Of a stretch of DNA of 35,889 nt, positions 31,797 to 35,889 are shown piece after piece. Source of the stretch: Clostridia bacterium. GTDB lineage: Bacteria > Bacillota > Clostridia > Oscillospirales > CAG-272. Position numbers and translations under genes: made by a program. The stretch spans positions 1-35,889 of the forward strand of contig JAFTMJ010000066.1 in the NCBI GenBank assembly GCA_017452475.1, given 5' to 3'. Position 1 is the stretch's first letter; each line of letters starts with the position of its first letter. The notes under the pieces were generated by a model. The model saw nothing but the letters and a program-made list of their open reading frames with translations, did no database searches and was not told the origin of the DNA.

Positions 31797-32549
31797 TTAC
31801 TTTTTTGATTGTGAAATAACACGGCTTTCGTAAATCTTGTAAACAAAGAAGTAAACAAGGTAAGGCATAACAAGGTAGAATACCGCAACCAACACATATG
31901 TAGTAATAATGTAAGATAGGTGGTCCTGTGTAATAGAGCCGTATGCATCAAGCTGTGAAATTAAGTCGGGGAAAACATCAAATGCAGATGTAAGCACTAT
32001 GCTGATTACAAAAATTGCAAGTGTGCTGACAATCATAGAGCGCTGAATTGTGTTTTTCCAGGAGAAAAAGCCCTTTATTTTTTGTGTGCCCTTCCTTGTC
32101 AGCCTCCAGGTTATAAATGCAATAAGGATTGCAGGGAGCATTTGGTGGAAAAAGTCCTCGCCAAAGGCTGAGTAGAACATAATGGAGAACAAATCTCCCG
32201 TAGAAAGGGAGGATGATGACTCGCCAAGGGCGGACGCCATACCCGAAACACCGATGGAGGCGGCAACCACGCGGGAAATAAACGCAATCACAAATGAGAT
32301 TGAGAAAACACCGATGGAAGGTAACGCATCAGCGAAGCTAAAGTTGGCAAACGCATAAATTATAGTTGCATATCCTGTGAACACCGCAAGCAAGTCAAAG
32401 AACTTCTTGACATATTCAAGGAAAGATAAGAAAGCCCCACCGTCATCAATTGTAGTATAGCAAACATATAATATAATTGAAAAAGCAAGGGCAATTAAGG
32501 CTAAAATTACATTCAGCCAGAGAGAAAACTTAACAAAAACCTTTTTCAT
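31797..32549 (-). CDS. Six-TM membrane protein of unknown function
   Basis: I do not recognise this 250-aa protein. Hydropathy shows about six membrane segments (~11-31, 47-67, 79-100, 138-150, 173-195, 212-238). There are short charged loops and no conserved catalytic motif visible. The Ser-rich loop (ESSSSLSTGD) near residue 112 is a distinctive feature. It is the first gene of an operon with the FKBP lipoprotein, with a gap of 10 bases. The ribosome binding site (GGTAGGT) is mediocre. I could not find a convincing promoter in the 115-base divergent gap with the M14 gene. It may be the membrane partner of the foldase or simply cotranscribed. Confidence 0.75.
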   Translation of the reverse strand: MKKVFVKFSLWLNVILALIALAFSIILYVCYTTIDDGGAFLSFLEYVKKFFDLLAVFTGYATIIYAFANFSFADALPSIGVFSISFVIAFISRVVAASIGVSGMASALGESSSSLSTGDLFSIMFYSAFGEDFFHQMLPAILIAFITWRLTRKGTQKIKGFFSWKNTIQRSMIVSTLAIFVISIVLTSAFDVFPDLISQLDAYGSITQDHLSYIITTYVLVAVFYLVMPYLVYFFVYKIYESRVISQSKK

Positions 32550-32664
32550 AAGTACCTACCCTAAAATTAATCTAATATATTTTATCATAAAAAGAATAAA
32601 AATAAAAGTGTAATTATTAAAAAAACTAAAATTTTCATAAAACTGTCACATAAGGAGAGACAAT

Positions 32665-33573
32665 ATGGTGTATAACAGGGAGCTAACTCACAAGGAATTA
32701 ATAGATGAGCTAATCGAGCTTGACAAGGAAAACGAGGCAATGAACCTAACCTATATAGGGAGCAGCGTGTTTGACAGGGCAATCCCCTTAGTCACCTTAG
32801 GGGATAAGAGTGCAAAAAAGGCGGTTTTATATGTGGCAACCCACCACGCCTGCGAAAGCTTATGCACAGTGGCGCTTTTGAAATTCATCAAGGACTACCT
32901 AAGACTGTATGAAAATCTTGCCCAGGTCTATCAAATCAATGTAAGATATCTGTACAGAATGCGCAAAGTATACATAGTGCCCCTTTTAAATCCCGACGGC
33001 TTAGAGTACAGGCTAAGCGGCGTTGAAAGGTCAAACCCCATAAGGGATAGGATAATTGCATATAACGGCGGTGAAGATTTTAGCACATGGAGCGCCAACG
33101 GCAGGGGCGTGGACCTTAACCACAACTATGATGCCTACTTTGAGGAATATAAGGAAATCGAAAAGCGAGAGGGCATATTTAACGGCAAAACAGGCTTCAG
33201 CGGTGAGTATGCCGAGAGCGAGCCGGAAAGTGCCGCCCTTGCAAATTTCATAAGGTACAATATAGATGAAATAGAGGGTGTGATTTCCCTGCACAGTCAG
33301 GGTGAGGAGATTTATTATCAATCCAAGGGCTACACCCCAAGGGCTGGGGAGCATATTGGCAAAATTATCAGCAAGCTCACAGGCTATAGGCTGTCAAGCT
33401 GCGATGGCAAAAGCGCAATGGGCGGCTTAACCGATTGGTTTATTAAGGAGTTTGATAAGCCCTCCTTCACCGTTGAATGCGGAAGGGGAGAAAACCCACT
33501 GCCGCCATCTCAAATTTCTTCCATTTATACAAGGCTTCGTGAGATGCTTTTCACCTTCCCTATTTTATTTTGA
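32665..33573 (+). CDS. M14-family zinc carboxypeptidase
   Basis: This 302-aa protein has the M14 zinc site: His61-x-x-Glu64 (HHACES) and His210 (SLHSQG). The catalytic glutamate is Glu271 in FTVECGRG, the position equivalent to Glu270 of carboxypeptidase A. NPDG (~109-112) and RGVDLNHNY (~147-155) are also family hallmarks. No signal peptide is found, so it should act in the cytoplasm. The compact form resembles gamma-D-glutamyl-diaminopimelate peptidases (MpaA/ENP1-like) that cleave murein peptides during recycling; this assignment is inference. AAGGAGAG precedes the ATG. Confidence 0.88.
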   Translation: MVYNRELTHKELIDELIELDKENEAMNLTYIGSSVFDRAIPLVTLGDKSAKKAVLYVATHHACESLCTVALLKFIKDYLRLYENLAQVYQINVRYLYRMRKVYIVPLLNPDGLEYRLSGVERSNPIRDRIIAYNGGEDFSTWSANGRGVDLNHNYDAYFEEYKEIEKREGIFNGKTGFSGEYAESEPESAALANFIRYNIDEIEGVISLHSQGEEIYYQSKGYTPRAGEHIGKIISKLTGYRLSSCDGKSAMGGLTDWFIKEFDKPSFTVECGRGENPLPPSQISSIYTRLREMLFTFPILF

Positions 33574-33590
33574 AAAATAGTTAAAACCCC

Positions 33591-33619
33591 TTGAATAATT
33601 AAGAAAATATTGGTAAAAT
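33591..33619 (+). promoter_or_regulatory. Promoter of the three SGNH hydrolase genes
   Basis: The -35 is TTGAAT (33591-33596), with a 17-bp spacer and -10 TAAAAT (33614-33619), preceded by TGG (extended -10). Confidence 0.75.
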
Positions 33620-33651
33620 AGTCTTAATAACACTTTCAAGGAGAAACAAAA

Positions 33652-34296
33652 ATGGAGCTTCAAGGCAAAAAAATAAATTTTTTAGGTGACAGTATTACAG
33701 AGGGTCACGGCACCAGCGGCGCAGACAAGGTTTACCACGCGCTTTTAAAGAAAAATGCAGGCTTGGCAGAAGCGAGGAATTACGGCATCGGCGGCACAAA
33801 AATTGCCCGTTTGCCGGTAATAACAGAGGATCGCTTTGATATGGACTTTAACCTTCGCGCCCCTTCAATGGATAAGGATGCGGATGCGGTTGTTGTTTCC
33901 GGCGGCACTAATGATTACGGTCATGCCACAATCCCTCTTGGCAGCATTGATAATGATGATATTCAAACCTTCTACGGCGGAATGCACAACCTTTGCAGAT
34001 ATTTGGTCAACGAATATGTGGGCAAAAGGATAGTGTTTATGACCCCCTTACACCGTATGGAGGAGAAGGCATTTGATTGGAGTGAAAAGTCAAACGACTT
34101 AATTTGCTTCGTTAAGGCAATAAGAGAGGTGTGTGAGTATTACTCTATCCCCGTTCTTGACCTGTATAAGGAAAGCGGTATGCACGGTAATGTAAGGGCG
34201 TGGTGCGATAAGTTTATGCCCGACGGCTTGCATCCAAATGATGAGGGACACAAAATTATTGCCCACAAGCTTCAAAAATTCTTGGAAAATCTATAA
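33652..34296 (+). CDS. SGNH/GDSL hydrolase, paralogue 1
   Basis: This 214-aa esterase-fold protein has all four SGNH blocks: Ser14 in FLGDSITEG, Gly in NYGIGGT (~44-49), Asn87 in GGTNDYG, and Asp191/His194 in MPDGLHPND. There is no signal peptide, so it is cytoplasmic. SGNH enzymes deacylate or deacetylate sugars, lipids or glycopeptides; the substrate here is unknown. AAGGAG precedes the ATG. It heads a cluster of three closely related copies, separated from the next by 13 bases. It is clearly homologous to its two neighbours along its whole length. Confidence 0.92.
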   Translation: MELQGKKINFLGDSITEGHGTSGADKVYHALLKKNAGLAEARNYGIGGTKIARLPVITEDRFDMDFNLRAPSMDKDADAVVVSGGTNDYGHATIPLGSIDNDDIQTFYGGMHNLCRYLVNEYVGKRIVFMTPLHRMEEKAFDWSEKSNDLICFVKAIREVCEYYSIPVLDLYKESGMHGNVRAWCDKFMPDGLHPNDEGHKIIAHKLQKFLENL

Positions 34297-34309
34297 GAGG
34301 GAAGTATAA

Positions 34310-34972
34310 ATGGAATTAAAGGGAAAGAAAATTAATTTCATAGGCGACAGTATTACTGAGGGCGCCAGGGTAGAAAGCTCCGACAACTTTTATCCGAATA
34401 TAATCAAAAGGAATGCAGGCTTGGCGGAGGCACGCAATTACGGCATTGGCGGCTCACGCATTGCAAGGATAAGAAAGCCGGAGGGCAACCCCTCAGATGA
34501 GGACTTTAATATGCGCGTCGAGAGGATGGACCCCGACTTTGATGCGGTTGTTGTTTTCGGCGGCACCAACGATTTCGGTCACGGCAATATTCCCTTAGGT
34601 CAAATGGGAGATACGGATGTATATACCTTCTATGGGGCGCTTATGACCCTTTGCCTTTATTTAATAAAGAATTATCCCGATAAGCCTATTGTGTTTGTAA
34701 CTCCCTTGCATAGGCTTAATGAGGAGCTTGACTATAATCGCAGGCTTGAGGAGGGCAACCCCAACGCCCGCCCTCTTGAGGATTTTGTAAACGCAATTAA
34801 GGAGGTTTGTAAGCTGTTTTCCATTCCTGTCCTTGATATGTTTACAGAGGGCGGCATGCCTGCCCGTGTTTGGGCGTGGTGTGAAAAATATATGCCCGAC
34901 GGCTTGCATCCTAACGATGCGGGTCAAGCCATAATCGCCCGCAAGCTTCAAAAATTCTTGGAGAATTTGTAA
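34310..34972 (+). CDS. SGNH/GDSL hydrolase, paralogue 2
   Basis: This 220-aa protein keeps all catalytic blocks at the same positions as its neighbour: Ser14 (FIGDSITEG), GIGGS, Asn87 (GGTNDFG), Asp197/His200. It differs mainly in residues ~18-75 and ~130-155, the loops that usually shape the substrate pocket. The pocket variation suggests different acyl or sugar specificities among the three copies. AGGGAAG precedes the ATG. The next gene starts one base after its stop. Confidence 0.92.
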   Translation: MELKGKKINFIGDSITEGARVESSDNFYPNIIKRNAGLAEARNYGIGGSRIARIRKPEGNPSDEDFNMRVERMDPDFDAVVVFGGTNDFGHGNIPLGQMGDTDVYTFYGALMTLCLYLIKNYPDKPIVFVTPLHRLNEELDYNRRLEEGNPNARPLEDFVNAIKEVCKLFSIPVLDMFTEGGMPARVWAWCEKYMPDGLHPNDAGQAIIARKLQKFLENL

Positions 34973-34973
34973 T

Positions 34974-35633
34974 ATGGAATTAAAAGGAAAGACGATAAAT
35001 TTTTTAGGTGACAGTATTACCGAGGGCTGTGGCACAACCTGTGTTGAGGCAATCTACCACAGCCTTCTTAAGGAAAAATACGGCTTGAAGGAAGCAAGAA
35101 ATTACGGTATTGGCGGCACAAGAATTGCCCGTCAAACAGAAATTACAAGCCTAAAGCGTGACCGTGATTTTATTCTCCGCGCAGGAATGATGGAGCCTGA
35201 TGCAGATATAGTTGTTGTCTTTGGCGGCACCAATGATTTTGGTAGCGGTCAAGCGCCCTTGGGCACCCTTGACAATACGGATATGCATACCTTCTACGGC
35301 GGCGTTCATACCCTTGTTAAGCTGCTAATAGAAAGATATTGCGGTAAAACAATCGTGTTTGTTACTCCAACCCACAGGGGCAATGAGGAAAGCCTGTTGG
35401 GCACCTGGAAGCCCGACGGGGTGGAGCAGCGTCCCCTTAAGGAATATGTGCAGGCAATTAAGGATGTGTGTGAGTACTATTCTGTGCCCGTGCTTGATTT
35501 ATATTCCTGCGGCGAACTAAGAGGCAACTGCCCTTTGTGGTATAAGGAATATATGCCCGACGGCTTGCATCCGAATGATGAGGGTCATAAAATTCTCGCG
35601 GATAAGCTTGGAAAATTTTTGGAAAGCCTCTAG
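34974..35633 (+). CDS. SGNH/GDSL hydrolase, paralogue 3
   Basis: This 219-aa protein again has intact SGNH residues: Ser14, GIGGT, Asn87, Asp196/His199. It is the only copy with extra cysteines near the active-site loop (CGTTCVE, ~19-25; CGELRGNC, ~171-178). The start lies one base after the previous stop. A GGAG site sits within the end of the previous gene, so translation is coupled. A weak ACGGG/CCCGT hairpin follows shortly after the stop and may terminate the transcript. Confidence 0.92.
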   Translation: MELKGKTINFLGDSITEGCGTTCVEAIYHSLLKEKYGLKEARNYGIGGTRIARQTEITSLKRDRDFILRAGMMEPDADIVVVFGGTNDFGSGQAPLGTLDNTDMHTFYGGVHTLVKLLIERYCGKTIVFVTPTHRGNEESLLGTWKPDGVEQRPLKEYVQAIKDVCEYYSVPVLDLYSCGELRGNCPLWYKEYMPDGLHPNDEGHKILADKLGKFLESL

Positions 35634-35889
35634 CCTTACGGGAATCAAACCCGTTTGGTTTGAAATGGAAAATAGCTTGCCTAACTGTGTTAAAAAAGCT
35701 TGACAATTTTTTAATTGCCTGCACTTTTTCGCCTTGTTATCCAACCTGTTTTCTCATTTAAAACTGCTTGCATCTCCGAACGAATAAATCCTAGGGGTTC
35801 CCCGAACCGCTCTTTAGTAGGTTTGGGGGTTTTCGAGAGAGGATTTTTTCGAGCTTTGGCGCAGACAGTTAAAAAACTTTCAAGGCAAA
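35634..35889. other. Non-coding tail with short inverted repeats
   Basis: No gene is supported in these 256 bases. Present are a weak hairpin (ACGGG/CCCGT) shortly after the SGNH stop, and nested dyads at 35794-35808 (GGGG-TT-CCCC overlapping GGTTC-CCC-GAACC). TTTTCGAG occurs twice, at 35830-35837 and 35846-35853. The last bases (CTTTCAAGGCAAA) resemble the start of the SGNH genes (CTTCAAGGCAAA at 33658) but have no start codon. It may be the edge of a repeat element that continues beyond the window. Confidence 0.4.

Overview
The window looks like a chromosomal stretch from a low-to-mid GC Firmicute of the Clostridia. The evidence is the strong AAGGAGG-type ribosome binding sites, the sigma-A promoters with 17-base spacers, short stem-loop terminators with T tracts, the lipoprotein signal peptides, a BspA-type leucine-rich-repeat protein, and the Gram-positive style PlsY and MoxR/DUF58/vWA genes. 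The protein repertoire suggests a gut-associated uncultured clostridial lineage (Christensenellales-like is my guess), but nothing here fixes the taxonomy.

Layout. Positions 1-1430 hold an XRE regulator with a membrane domain and an FlK-like thioesterase, bracketed by a 28-bp imperfect direct repeat. Positions 1496-3170 hold tRNA-Met and tRNA-Glu under a consensus promoter, a dense array of inverted repeats, and an AT-rich unknown membrane-anchored ORF. This ORF lies between two copies of a 'tRNA-Glu 3' end plus terminator' repeat. Positions 3211-8022 hold an AraC regulator divergent from a secreted leucine-rich-repeat protein, followed by a GH42-like putative glycosidase. Positions 8058-13348 are mostly lipid and envelope genes on the minus strand: a CrtO-like acyltransferase with a serine hydrolase, a DagK-type lipid kinase, and a response regulator / histidine kinase / PlsY operon.

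The centrepiece is 13526-27232, an apparent seven-gene plus-strand operon of about 14 kb. It encodes a three-TM protein with a large external domain, a MoxR AAA+ ATPase, a DUF58 protein, a BatA-like vWA membrane protein, a membrane protein with two vWA domains, and two large lipoproteins. The second lipoprotein (1317 aa) carries five tandem repeats of about 104 residues. I infer a cytoplasmic chaperone ATPase acting on membrane-bound vWA metal-binding proteins, with dedicated surface lipoproteins as partners.

The remainder is housekeeping and accessory: a Nudix hydrolase, MgtC, a DUF523/HAD/HD operon (28582-30349), a trigger-factor-like FKBP lipoprotein with a six-TM partner (30401-32549), an M14 carboxypeptidase, and three tandem paralogous SGNH hydrolases (33652-35633). 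Most convergent gene pairs share one symmetrical terminator. In several cases the stop codons lie within it. No phage genes, transposase, integrase or CRISPR array were seen.
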